DNA of 64,000 nt from Pseudogemmobacter sp044142105 (GTDB lineage: Bacteria > Pseudomonadota > Alphaproteobacteria > Rhodobacterales > Rhodobacteraceae): positions 62,001 through 126,000 of the forward strand of contig NZ_JBGTYM010000002.1 of NCBI RefSeq assembly GCF_044142105.1, read 5' to 3'. Positions 7,854 through 16,619 of this stretch are shown one piece after another. Under the pieces are notes generated by a model. The model worked only from the letters and a program-made list of their open reading frames with translations. It had not been told where the DNA came from and did not search any database. Positions within the stretch are counted from its first letter, which is position 1. The number at the start of each line of letters is the position of its first letter. A program made the translations under genes and the position numbers.

Positions 7854-8501
7854 ATGTTGACGATCAACCGTCGGGCGCTTGTCGCCCTGGCCGCAGCACT
7901 TGCCGCCGCGCAGGGCTTGCCCGCAGGGGCGCAGGAAACCACGCCGGCGCCCGATGCGCCCGCCGCAGCCGCGCCGGAGGTGAAGGATTTCTCGCTCGGC
8001 GATCCGAACGCGCCGGTGAAGATCACCGAATATGCCAGCTTTACCTGCCCGCATTGCGCGCATTTCCACGAGACGGTCTTTGGTCAACTCAAGACCAATT
8101 ACATCGACACCGGCAAGGTCTATTTCACGCTGAAAGAGGTGTATTTCGACCGCTACGGTCTTTGGGCCGCACTGGTGGCACGCTGCGGCGGCGACCTGCG
8201 CTATTTCGGCATCCAGGACATCCTGTTCTCGACGCAGAAGGAATGGGCCGCGTCGGAAGATCCGAATGTCGTGGTGCAGAACCTGCGCAAGATCGGCCTG
8301 TCCGCCGGTCTGACCAATGAGGCGCTGGATGCCTGCATGGCCGATGCGCCGATGGTTGAGGCGATGGTCGCGCATTTCGAAGCCGGCATGAAGGCAGATA
8401 AGATCGAGGGCACGCCGACGCTGATCATCGATGGCGAGAAGCATCCGAACATGTCCTATGAGGACCTGAAGGCGATCATCGACGCCAAGCTGCCGGGCTG
8501 A
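7854..8501 (+). CDS. DsbA-family thiol:disulfide oxidoreductase
   Basis: A 215-residue secreted thioredoxin-fold protein. Residues 1-26 form a signal peptide ending near AGAQE, followed by an Ala/Pro linker. The active site is C65-P-H-C68 in SFTCPHCAHFH, the classical DsbA CPHC. The cis-Pro loop is EGTPTLII near the C terminus. It should oxidise or shuffle disulfides in periplasmic proteins. It starts 4 nt after the DUF721 gene, with a good AGGAAGG ribosome-binding site. Two Cys outside the active site (in ARCGGD and DACMAD) could form a structural disulfide. Confidence 0.9.
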   Translation: MLTINRRALVALAAALAAAQGLPAGAQETTPAPDAPAAAAPEVKDFSLGDPNAPVKITEYASFTCPHCAHFHETVFGQLKTNYIDTGKVYFTLKEVYFDRYGLWAALVARCGGDLRYFGIQDILFSTQKEWAASEDPNVVVQNLRKIGLSAGLTNEALDACMADAPMVEAMVAHFEAGMKADKIEGTPTLIIDGEKHPNMSYEDLKAIIDAKLPG

Positions 8502-8509
8502 TCCCTGAC

Positions 8510-9661
8510 ATGACCGAAGCACCTCTGGCGGGAATCCGCGTTATCGAGCTTGCGCGGATTCTCGCGGGACCCTGGGCCGGGCAGATGCTGGCCGACCTGG
8601 GGGCCGAGGTCATCAAGGTCGAGGCGCCGGAAGGTGACGATACCCGCCGCTGGGGCCCGCCCTTCATCGACCGGACGCTGGCTGATGGCAGCGCCGAACG
8701 CAGCGCGGCCTATTTCCATTCCTGCAATCGCGGCAAGAAAAGCGTGACCTGCGATTTCCGCACCCCGGAAGGGCAGGAGATCGTGCGCCGTCTGGTGGCT
8801 GACGCCGATGTGGTGATCGAGAATTTCAAGGTCGGGGGTCTGGCGAAATACGGGCTTGACTGGCCCTCGCTGCAAAAGATCAATCCGCGGCTGATTTATT
8901 GCTCGATCACCGGCTTCGGCCAGACCGGGCCCTACGCCCATCGGGCCGGCTATGATTTCATCATCCAGGGCATGGCCGGGCTGATGAGCGTCACGGGCGA
9001 GGCCGAGGGTCAGCCGCAGAAAGTGGGCGTCGCGGTGACCGATGTCTTCACCGGCATCTATGCGGCAAATGCCATCCTGGCGGCGCTGGTGCAGCGCGGC
9101 CGCAGCGGGCAGGGCCAGCAGATCGACATGGCGCTGATGGATGTGGCGACGGCGATCATGGCCAATCAGGCGATGAACTATCTCGCCACCGGCACCGCGC
9201 CGAAGAAGATGGGCAATGCCCATCCGAATCTTGCGCCCTATGCGGTGTTCGATTGCGCCGATGGCTGGGTAATCCTGGCGACCGGCAATGACGGCCAGTA
9301 TCAGCGGCTTTGCACCCTGCTAGGCTTGCCGGAAATGGCGACCGCCCCCGATTTTCTGACGAATGCCGATCGGGTCTCGCGCCGTGATGACATGACGTCC
9401 CGGCTGACCGCCGCGACGAAAACCTGGAAGATGGCCGATCTTCTGGTCGCCTGCGAAACTGCGGGCGTGCCGGCCGGGCCGATCAACGACATGGGTCAGG
9501 TCTTTGCCGATCCGCAGGTCGTGGCGCGCGGGATGCAGATCGCGCCGGGCGGCGTGCCGGGAGTGCGTAGCCCCTTCACCTTCTCGGGCGCTGCGCTGGC
9601 GCTTGACCGGCCCTCGCCCGGGCTGGGCGAGCATCAGGATGAAGTGCTGGGCAAGGGCTGA
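8510..9661 (+). CDS. CaiB/BaiF family III CoA-transferase
   Basis: A 383-residue family III CoA-transferase. The N terminus LAGIRVIELARILAGPWAGQMLADLGAEVIKVE is the Rossmann signature of the family. By alignment with formyl-CoA transferase the nucleophilic Asp that forms the acyl-enzyme is Asp178 in AVTDVFTGIYA. Members swap CoA between carboxylic acids such as succinate, formate/oxalate, carnitine or bile acids. It lies 8 nt after the DsbA-like gene, but nothing in the context identifies the acid substrate. Confidence 0.9.
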   Translation: MTEAPLAGIRVIELARILAGPWAGQMLADLGAEVIKVEAPEGDDTRRWGPPFIDRTLADGSAERSAAYFHSCNRGKKSVTCDFRTPEGQEIVRRLVADADVVIENFKVGGLAKYGLDWPSLQKINPRLIYCSITGFGQTGPYAHRAGYDFIIQGMAGLMSVTGEAEGQPQKVGVAVTDVFTGIYAANAILAALVQRGRSGQGQQIDMALMDVATAIMANQAMNYLATGTAPKKMGNAHPNLAPYAVFDCADGWVILATGNDGQYQRLCTLLGLPEMATAPDFLTNADRVSRRDDMTSRLTAATKTWKMADLLVACETAGVPAGPINDMGQVFADPQVVARGMQIAPGGVPGVRSPFTFSGAALALDRPSPGLGEHQDEVLGKG

Positions 9662-9666
9662 GGCCG

Positions 9667-10638
9667 CTACAGGCTGCGCAGCCCGTCCATCGCCCGCACC
9701 AGCGCCTCGCTGATCGCAGGTTCGCTCAGGGCGTGGCCCGACAGGCCAACCATTTCCAGACGCGCCTTCGGCCAACCCTGTGCCAGTTTCCAGGCGGAAA
9801 CCGGCGGGCAGACCATGTCATAGCGGCCCTGCACGATGGTGGCGCCGATCTGCTCAATCCGCTTGCGGTTCGTCAGGATCCATCCGTCTTCGTCCAGAAA
9901 GCCGCTATTGATGAAATAGTGGTTCTCCAGCCGAGAGAAGGCGCGGGAATATTCCGCCGGTCCTTCGCCCACCATCCCCTCGTTCTGGATCGAGGCCAGC
10001 GCGTTTTCCCATTGCGCCCAGGCGCGGCCATGGCGGGTTTCCTCGGCCAGATTGCCCGAGAACAGGCGGCGGTGATAGGCGGCGATCAGGTCGCCGCGCT
10101 CCGCCTCGGGGATGGGCGCAAGGAACCTTTGCCACAGATCGGGAAAGAAAGCCCCGGCGCCGCCGCCATAGAACCAGTCGAGTTCGGCCCGGGTCATCAG
10201 GAAGACGCCGCGCAGCACCAGATGGCGCACCGCCTGCGGATGGCTGAGCGCATGGATCAGCGCCAGCGTCGCGCCCCAGCTGCCGCCAAAGGCGATGAAG
10301 CTGCCAATGCCCAGTTCGGCCCGGATGCGCTCGACATCGGCCACCAGATGCCAGGTCGTGTTGCCCTCGACCGTGGCATGGGGGCGGGACCGCCCGCAGC
10401 CGCGCTGGTCGAACAGCACGACGCGGTAATGCGAAGGGTCGAAATAACGCCGCATTGCCGGACTGCAGCCGCCGCCCGGCCCGCCGTGAAAGACGATGAC
10501 CGGCACGCCATCGGGCTTGCCACATTGCTCGACATAGATTTTGTGGCCATCGCCCATGTCGATCACGCGCTGATCGAACGGGTCGATCGCGGGATAAAGG
10601 AACTCGACAGCGCGTTTTGGGCCTGACCTGTGATCCAT
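9667..10638 (-). CDS. pip: proline iminopeptidase (alpha/beta hydrolase, S33)
   Basis: A 323-residue cytoplasmic S33 peptidase that releases N-terminal proline. It has the oxyanion motif HGGPGGG, DQRGCGRS, the nucleophile elbow GGSWG (Ser120), Asp274 in QGRYDMVCPP, and His302 in LSGHALSEP. This is the full Pip pattern and the length is typical. It converges with the CoA-transferase gene, with 5 nt between stop codons, and is divergent from ubiG. Confidence 0.94.
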   Translation of the reverse strand: MDHRSGPKRAVEFLYPAIDPFDQRVIDMGDGHKIYVEQCGKPDGVPVIVFHGGPGGGCSPAMRRYFDPSHYRVVLFDQRGCGRSRPHATVEGNTTWHLVADVERIRAELGIGSFIAFGGSWGATLALIHALSHPQAVRHLVLRGVFLMTRAELDWFYGGGAGAFFPDLWQRFLAPIPEAERGDLIAAYHRRLFSGNLAEETRHGRAWAQWENALASIQNEGMVGEGPAEYSRAFSRLENHYFINSGFLDEDGWILTNRKRIEQIGATIVQGRYDMVCPPVSAWKLAQGWPKARLEMVGLSGHALSEPAISEALVRAMDGLRSL

Positions 10639-10691
10639 GGCTGCACTATATACCGGCCAGTTGCGCTGTCGATCCGCTGAAAGGGAAGGTC

Positions 10692-11432
10692 ATGGAGACG
10701 AACACCGTCGATCCCGCCGAAGTGGCGAAATTCCAGGCCATGGCCGAGGAATGGTGGGACCCGGCCGGAAAGTTCAAGCCGCTGCACCAGATGAATCCCG
10801 TGCGGCTGGACTATATCACCCGGCAGATCGCCGCCGAGTTTTCCCGTGACCTGACTGGGCCGAAGCCGTTTCAGCGCCTGCGCCTGCTGGATATCGGCTG
10901 TGGCGGCGGGCTTCTGTGCGAACCGATGGCGCGGCTTGGCGCCACGGTGATCGGAGCGGATGCGGCCGAGCGGAATATCCCCGTCGCGCGGCTTCATGCC
11001 GAGCAGTCGGGGCTGGAGATCGACTATCGCCACACCACGGCCGAGGCTCTGGCGGCGGCGGGCGAGCGTTTCGATGTGGTCCTGAACATGGAAGTGGTCG
11101 AGCATGTGGCCGATCCGCTGGTCTATCTGACCGCCTGCCAGACGCTCTTGAAACCCGGCGGGCTGATGGTCTGCTCGACGCTGAACCGCAATGCCAAGAG
11201 CTTCGCTCTGGCCATTGTCGGGGCGGAATGGGTGATGCGCTGGCTGCCCAAGGGCACGCATGACTGGCAGAAATTCATCACGCCGGACGAGTTATCTGAT
11301 CTGATCCGCCGCGCGGGGCTGACGCCTGTCGACCGCAAGGGAATGGTATTCAATCCGGTCTCGTGGCGCTGGAGCCTGTCGGATCGCGACCTGTCGGTGA
11401 ATTACGTTACCGCGAGCCTGAAATCCGCCTGA
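10692..11432 (+). CDS. ubiG: UbiG, ubiquinone biosynthesis O-methyltransferase
   Basis: A 246-residue class I SAM methyltransferase carrying out both O-methylations in ubiquinone synthesis. Diagnostic features are EVAKFQAMAEEWWDP-type N terminus, motif I LLDIGCGGG (67-73), VVLNMEVVEHV, LKPGGLMVCSTLNR and the C-terminal DVNY-like SVNYV. The ATG at 10692 follows AAGGGAAGG. Confidence 0.97.
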   Translation: METNTVDPAEVAKFQAMAEEWWDPAGKFKPLHQMNPVRLDYITRQIAAEFSRDLTGPKPFQRLRLLDIGCGGGLLCEPMARLGATVIGADAAERNIPVARLHAEQSGLEIDYRHTTAEALAAAGERFDVVLNMEVVEHVADPLVYLTACQTLLKPGGLMVCSTLNRNAKSFALAIVGAEWVMRWLPKGTHDWQKFITPDELSDLIRRAGLTPVDRKGMVFNPVSWRWSLSDRDLSVNYVTASLKSA

Positions 11433-11550
11433 ACGCTCCGGTGCGCAAAGGGGGGCGTGAATAAGCCGTCAAACCCCGTGCTTGCGGCAATTTCTCCGCG
11501 CAGGCCCGGTTCGCCCGTGTCAGGGTAGGGCAGCGCAGCAGGGGGCAGGC

Positions 11551-13545
11551 ATGGACTGGCAGCCGATCACCACAGGGCTTGACCACGGCGGCTATGCGGC
11601 CTGGGAGGCGGCGGTCGAGGCCGCTTTGGGCGGGCCGGAGCGGTTTGTTCCGGTGCTGGCCCGGTTTCGGAAAAGACCGGGCCTCGGGCAAAGTCTGAAA
11701 CAGGCCATTGCCGCTACGCTGGCCCTGCCCGATCTGGAATGGGCGCCGCATGAGCGCGACCTGCTGGAAACCGAACGTGCGCATCTGGGGCCGGGCTGGC
11801 CGCATGAGGTGCGCTTCGTGGCTTATGCACCACGCAGCTTTCTGCCTCAGGCCCCGGCAAGCTGGGAGATTCTGGGCATCGGCCCCGGTTTCCTGCCCAC
11901 CGAACCCGCGCCCACCCTGGCCGCGCCGCAGGATTTGCTGGCCCTGCCCGGCACCTTGCCGGTTTCGACTCCCGTCATTGCGGTGATTGACGAGGGGATC
12001 GGTTTTCTGAACGCCCGCTTCCGTCGCACACCGACGACCACCCGTTTCCTTGCCGTCTGGCTTCAGGCGGCAGAGCGGCTGTTTCAGAACACCCTTCCTT
12101 CGGCCGATATCCAGCTTGGCCGCGTGCTGAGCGGGGCCGAAATCGACGGCATCCTCGCCTCGGGCCAGCGTGAGGCCGAGGCCTATACCCAGATCAACCG
12201 CGCGCTTTACCCTTTGCCCGACCGGGCCGCCACGGCGCGGCGGGTGGGCCATGGCTCGCATGTGCTGGATCTGGCAGCGGGCGCGGGCTTTGCCGAGGCG
12301 ATGGCGCAAAGCCCGCTGCTGGCGGTGCAGCTTCCCCCGGCCTCAATCCGCGAGACGGCGGGGCGCCGGATGGAGGCGCATCTGGTGCAGGGGCTGCGCT
12401 GGGTGCTGGCGCAGGTGCTTGCCCTGTCGGACGGCGCGCAGGTGCCGCCCGTGGTGGTCAACCTGTCGATCGGTTCGCTGGCCGGGCCGGGCGACGCGAC
12501 CGAGTTCCTGTCGGACTGGTTCGGATATGAGATCGCCCGCCACAAACGCATCGCCCCGGCCTCGCCCCTGCGCATCACCGCGGCCATGGGCAATGCCCGC
12601 CGCACCCGGCTGGTGGCGCGCGCCGAGGCGCGGATCGCGCGGCCGGTGAGGCTGGACTGGCGCATCCAGCCCGATGACCGCACGCCCAGCTTTCTGGAAC
12701 TGCGCGTCGATACCCAGGCCCTGCCGGGGCTGACCCTGACCCTGACCCCGCCGCCCGGCGCGGGCCTGCCGCCCCTGACCGTGCCGTGGAGCGTCACGCG
12801 CGGCGGCTGGCGGGTCGTGACGCCGAACGGACCGGTCGCGGCGGTCAGTTTCCTGCCCGAATCCGGCCAGTCGCTCTGCCATATCGCCCTTGCCGCCTCG
12901 CGCCCCGAACAGCCCTTGGCCCGCGCTGCGCCGGGCCTGTGGCGACTTAGGCTGGCCAGCGCCGAGAATGAGCCGGTGCGCCTGATCGCCCGGGTCCAGC
13001 GCGACGATACGCCCTTGGGCCATGCGCCTTTCGGGCGGCAAAGCTGGCTGGATCATGTCGAGGGCTGGGCCTGGGATGGCGTGACCCGCGATTACAGCGA
13101 TCCTGCGGGCAGTCCGGTCACGCGCGAGGGGACGGCGGTGTCCTTCGCCTCTTGCCCGGCGCCTGAAGTCTATCTGGTTGGCGCCCTGCGCCCCGGTCCT
13201 GATCCGCTGACCCATGCCACCCGCCGCGCCGCCGAATTTTCTGCCGAAGGCGTCACCATGCTTGCCCGGCCCGGCGAGGCGGCGGGGCCGATGCTTTCCG
13301 CCCCCGGCACAGCCCGCGGGTTCCTGGGCGGGATACGAGGGGCGGCGAATCTGTCAGGCGCGACCGCGCGTCTTGCGGGCACCTCGATGGCCGCACCCGC
13401 CGTGGCCCGGCGTCTGGTCGAGTACTTTCGCACCACGCCGCCCGCCGCGCGCAGCCTTGCGGCGGAACGGGCGGCGCTGGTGGGGCCGGGGGGCTGGTCG
13501 CCCGAAGCCGACCGCCGCCTGGGTCACGGGATGCTGACCGAATAA
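11551..13545 (+). CDS. S8 subtilisin-like serine protease without signal peptide
   Basis: A 664-residue protein with a complete subtilase catalytic set: Asp147 in VIAVIDEGIG, His234 in VGHGSHV, oxyanion Asn348 in TAAMGNAR and Ser612 in LAGTSMAAPAVA. The first ~135 residues are an unrecognised helical domain with no signal peptide or Tat motif, so it appears cytoplasmic. About 260 residues separate Asn348 from Ser612 and contain beta-rich, Pro-rich sequence (about 370-500) that I do not recognise. It converges with the (GSH)n PAP2-fold gene, 16 nt between stops. Substrate unknown. ATG at 11551 follows AGCAGGGGGCAGGC. Confidence 0.82.
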   Translation: MDWQPITTGLDHGGYAAWEAAVEAALGGPERFVPVLARFRKRPGLGQSLKQAIAATLALPDLEWAPHERDLLETERAHLGPGWPHEVRFVAYAPRSFLPQAPASWEILGIGPGFLPTEPAPTLAAPQDLLALPGTLPVSTPVIAVIDEGIGFLNARFRRTPTTTRFLAVWLQAAERLFQNTLPSADIQLGRVLSGAEIDGILASGQREAEAYTQINRALYPLPDRAATARRVGHGSHVLDLAAGAGFAEAMAQSPLLAVQLPPASIRETAGRRMEAHLVQGLRWVLAQVLALSDGAQVPPVVVNLSIGSLAGPGDATEFLSDWFGYEIARHKRIAPASPLRITAAMGNARRTRLVARAEARIARPVRLDWRIQPDDRTPSFLELRVDTQALPGLTLTLTPPPGAGLPPLTVPWSVTRGGWRVVTPNGPVAAVSFLPESGQSLCHIALAASRPEQPLARAAPGLWRLRLASAENEPVRLIARVQRDDTPLGHAPFGRQSWLDHVEGWAWDGVTRDYSDPAGSPVTREGTAVSFASCPAPEVYLVGALRPGPDPLTHATRRAAEFSAEGVTMLARPGEAAGPMLSAPGTARGFLGGIRGAANLSGATARLAGTSMAAPAVARRLVEYFRTTPPAARSLAAERAALVGPGGWSPEADRRLGHGMLTE

Positions 13546-13561
13546 GACGAGCTGTGCGGGG

Positions 13562-14728
13562 TCAGGGTGTCGGCCCCGGCCCCCATTCCAGCACGGCGGC
13601 CCGCCACAGTTGCGGCAAGATGTGCCAGTCCTGCGCCTGCGCCATACGCGAGCTGTCGCGCCGCCAGCCGGTCGTGGTTCCGACCCCCAGCGCCGCCACC
13701 CATTTCGACAGTGTGAAATCGCCCACCCAGTCATCCGCCCGCGCGGCGAATTCCGGGATGGGCTGCGCCGTGCCACCGCCCAGGCAATGCGCAAGAAACC
13801 CCAGCGCCACAGACAGACCCAGAAGCGCGCCATGCGCCGAATCGACCGGGTAATGCACACCCGCCACCGTGCGGTTGTCGGCGATGCGCTGGGCTAGCCG
13901 GAACAGCATCACCGTGTCATCCGCCGCCGGCGCGGCCTCGGCCGCCGGGGTCAGCTTGTTCAGGATCGCGTCGATGAGCCCGGCATCGGGTGTGCCACGC
14001 CCCGACAGCCGAAGGGCGGCGATGGTCGTCGCCATGGCGAAAGACTCGGTCGCATGGCCTGAGGGATAGGCGGAATGGCCCGGCGTATCGATCACCGGCT
14101 GGATCTGCGGCGACAGGTCATAGGGCCGCAGGATCGAACAGAAATGCTTCATCCGCTGTTCCTGGCTGACCACCGCGTCATACATCGCCCCGATCAGCAG
14201 CGCGGTATAGCGGCGGCGGTTCAGGCCGAGCGATTGCTGGGCATTGAAAAAGCCCGCGATGCCATCGGTCTGGGCCAGGATCTCGGGCAGGCGGTCGGCG
14301 CGCAGGTCCATCGCGGCGCGCAATTCCACCATCTGCTCGGCGAGTTTGGCGGGCGAGGGCGGCAGGAGCGAGGTGATCTCTTCGGTCCCGTACAGCGAAT
14401 AGCCGGTTCCGTTCGGGCGGACCGAGAACAGCCCCAGCGCCTCATGCGCCAGAACGGCGGCGCGGGGATAATCGGCCTGGCGCATCAGCCGGGTCAGATC
14501 GTCGGCGCGCGGCATCGCGGGCACGGGCACTGTGCCGTCCCAATAGCCCATCAGCGCCTCGGCCGTCAGGCCAAGGGCCGAGGACATGATCGGGCTTTCG
14601 CCGCCGCCATGCGAGCCATGCGATCCATGCGACCCGTGGGACCCATGTGAGCCATGGGAACCGTGCGATCCGTGTGAGCCATGTGACCCGTGTGAGCCAT
14701 GCGACCCGTGTGAACCCATCAATGCCAT
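13562..14728 (-). CDS. PAP2 / vanadium-haloperoxidase-fold enzyme with (Gly-Ser-His)12 N-terminal tail
   Basis: A 388-residue protein. The PAP2/haloperoxidase phosphate- or vanadate-binding triad of motifs is intact: K194-X6-R201-P, P-S-G-H225, and R286-X5-H292-X3-D296. It could therefore be an acid phosphatase or a vanadate-dependent haloperoxidase; sequence alone does not decide. Residues 5-40 are twelve perfect GSH tripeptides followed by GGG, giving a flexible His-rich tail likely to bind divalent metal. No signal peptide precedes the tail. A strong GGAGGGG ribosome-binding site precedes the ATG. It is divergent from the SARP regulator, which may control it. Confidence 0.82.
   Translation of the reverse strand: MALMGSHGSHGSHGSHGSHGSHGSHGSHGSHGSHGSHGSHGGGESPIMSSALGLTAEALMGYWDGTVPVPAMPRADDLTRLMRQADYPRAAVLAHEALGLFSVRPNGTGYSLYGTEEITSLLPPSPAKLAEQMVELRAAMDLRADRLPEILAQTDGIAGFFNAQQSLGLNRRRYTALLIGAMYDAVVSQEQRMKHFCSILRPYDLSPQIQPVIDTPGHSAYPSGHATESFAMATTIAALRLSGRGTPDAGLIDAILNKLTPAAEAAPAADDTVMLFRLAQRIADNRTVAGVHYPVDSAHGALLGLSVALGFLAHCLGGGTAQPIPEFAARADDWVGDFTLSKWVAALGVGTTTGWRRDSSRMAQAQDWHILPQLWRAAVLEWGPGPTP
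14609..14716 (-). repeat. coding minisatellite, 12 x 9 bp, encoding (GSH)12
   Basis: Twelve contiguous 9-bp units encode Gly-Ser-His. The units use different synonymous codons for all three residues (GGT/GGG/GGC/GGA, TCA/TCG/TCC, CAC/CAT), so the peptide repeat is conserved while the DNA has diverged. Confidence 0.95.
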
Positions 14729-14883
14729 GGTGCCCCTCCGCTATTTTCCCAGACCTTGCCGGGCTTTCGCGGCGCTGCAAAGAAGTCGCAGCATTCCTCT
14801 GCGGCGTTTGACGGCGTTTTCACGCAGGTTGAACCCGCCCGAAGCTGCGGTAAGCTGTTGACGACTGGGGGCAGGGTAGCGGG

Positions 14884-16530
14884 ATGTTTGTTCGCCTCAT
14901 CGGCGGGTTTCAGGTGCTGGACAGCGCCGGGCGCGATTGCACGCCGCGCGGGGCCAAGTCCCGCGCGCTTCTGGCCATGCTGTGCCAGACCCCGGACCGT
15001 CGCCGTGCCCGGCGCTGGCTGGAATCAAAGCTCTGGTCCGACCGAGGGGCTGAACAGGCCTCGGGCAGTCTGCGGCAGGCGCTGATGGAGCTGCGCAAAG
15101 CGCTGGGTGACTGCGCGTCGAAGGTGCAGGCTGATCGCGATTCCGTCTCGCTGGCCGATGTGGCGACCGATCTTGAAACCGATGCGACAGCGGCCGCCGA
15201 GGCGCTGGCCGCTGGCCGCGATTTTCTGGAAGGGATCGACATCGTCGACCCGGCCTTTCTGGACTGGCTGCGCGAGGAGCGCGCCCGTGTCGCGGCGGCA
15301 CTAGGCGTCGGCGGTGGGTCTTCGGCCAGCGCCTCGCCACCCAGCGACAGCGCGCCGCCCTTCGTCATCACCCTTGGCTCTTTGCCGCCGGGTGCTGGCA
15401 GTTTCGCCGCGCGCGATCTTGCGCAGGCTATCGCGCGGCTGGTTTCGGAATTCGCCCATGTGCAGGTCTTCGGTGCCGGACCGGATGACCTGCCTGCCGA
15501 TCTGCCGCGCACGGGGTTGGAGCTGCATCTCGAAGGGGCGCTGATCCAGGGCCGGGTGCATATGATGGCAAGCCTTGCCTTCCGCGCCACCGGCCAGACG
15601 GTGTGGAGCCAGCGCATCGCCGTGGAAGGGCCGCAGGACGTGGCCGAGGGTCTGGGCGACGTGCCCGCGCTGGTGTTCCAGGCCGCCGATGCCGCACTGT
15701 CGCAGATGCCCAGGCTGGCGCAGGCCGGGCCTGCCGGTGCGGCGCTTCAGGTCAATGACCTGATCGCCCGGGCCGTGGTCGAGATGTTCAGCTATGATGC
15801 GGTCCGGCTGCGTGCGGCTGACGCGCTTCTGGAACGCGCCGCGCGCCTTCTGCCCACGGGCCGCATCCATGCCTGGCGCAGCCTGGTCCGGCAGATCATG
15901 TTCGTCGAGCGGACAGAGGAGCCGCCCAAACGGCTTGAAAGCGAATCCGACGCTTTCGCGCGCGATGCGCTGGGCCGTTCCAACGGCAATCCTCTGGTGC
16001 TGGCGCTGGTCAGCCAGACCCGCGTCATGGTCGATGAAAACCCCGAGGCAGGCACGGTTCTGGCACGCGATTCTGTGCGGCTGTCGCCGTTCAATGCCTA
16101 TGCGCATTGGTCGGTCGCCGCCGCGCATATCCGCCAACGCGACCATGCTGCTGCCTTGGCTGCCGCGCGGCGTGGCACAGAGATCGCCTCGCGCACCGCC
16201 TTTGGCCATTGGTGGGAGGCGCTGGCCGGCCTCGCGGCCCTGCGCGGTGGCGAATTCGGCAAGGCCGCGGCCCATTACGAAGCCGCCTTCTATCGCGCAC
16301 CCAGTTTCCGCGCCGCGATGCGCCCGCTTCTCTATCTCTATCTTGAAGCGGAAGCGCCCGAGAAGGCCGCGCGCGTGCTCAGGGCGCTGCTACGGGCCGA
16401 GCCGGATTTTCACCCTGATCAGCTTCTCGATTCGGGTTATCCCGCGGTGACGCTGCGCCTGTCGGGTCTGGCGCAACGCCATGCCAGGACGCTGGCGCGC
16501 ATGATCGAAAAATCCGGCACGGTGGCCTGA
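14884..16530 (+). CDS. SARP/BTAD-type transcriptional regulator with TPR region
   Basis: A 548-residue regulator. Residues 1-95 resemble the winged-helix OmpR/SARP DNA-binding domain (VRLIGGFQVLD, SRALLAMLCQTPDRRRARRWLESKLWSD, SLRQALMELRKALG), followed by a BTAD-like helical segment. A central alpha/beta region (about 165-260) is followed by TPR-like helices (about 290-530, AHWSVAAAHIRQRDHAAALAAARRG and FGKAAAHYEAAFYRAP). Such proteins activate adjacent genes in response to signals sensed by the C-terminal repeats. Its neighbours, the PAP2-fold enzyme and the subtilase, are the obvious candidate targets. Confidence 0.78.
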   Translation: MFVRLIGGFQVLDSAGRDCTPRGAKSRALLAMLCQTPDRRRARRWLESKLWSDRGAEQASGSLRQALMELRKALGDCASKVQADRDSVSLADVATDLETDATAAAEALAAGRDFLEGIDIVDPAFLDWLREERARVAAALGVGGGSSASASPPSDSAPPFVITLGSLPPGAGSFAARDLAQAIARLVSEFAHVQVFGAGPDDLPADLPRTGLELHLEGALIQGRVHMMASLAFRATGQTVWSQRIAVEGPQDVAEGLGDVPALVFQAADAALSQMPRLAQAGPAGAALQVNDLIARAVVEMFSYDAVRLRAADALLERAARLLPTGRIHAWRSLVRQIMFVERTEEPPKRLESESDAFARDALGRSNGNPLVLALVSQTRVMVDENPEAGTVLARDSVRLSPFNAYAHWSVAAAHIRQRDHAAALAAARRGTEIASRTAFGHWWEALAGLAALRGGEFGKAAAHYEAAFYRAPSFRAAMRPLLYLYLEAEAPEKAARVLRALLRAEPDFHPDQLLDSGYPAVTLRLSGLAQRHARTLARMIEKSGTVA

Positions 16531-16619
16531 CCGCGCCTTGCGGCAACGCACCGACCTTTTCCATCGGCCAGGCGCCGGCGCAAGTTGCACGCGCAGCAAA
16601 GGTCTGGGAAGCTGCCGCT

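Noticed and set aside
14609..14716. Twelve 9-bp repeats considered as a CRISPR or iteron array
   Set aside because: They are in frame, contiguous without spacers and encode (GSH)12 within a real gene.
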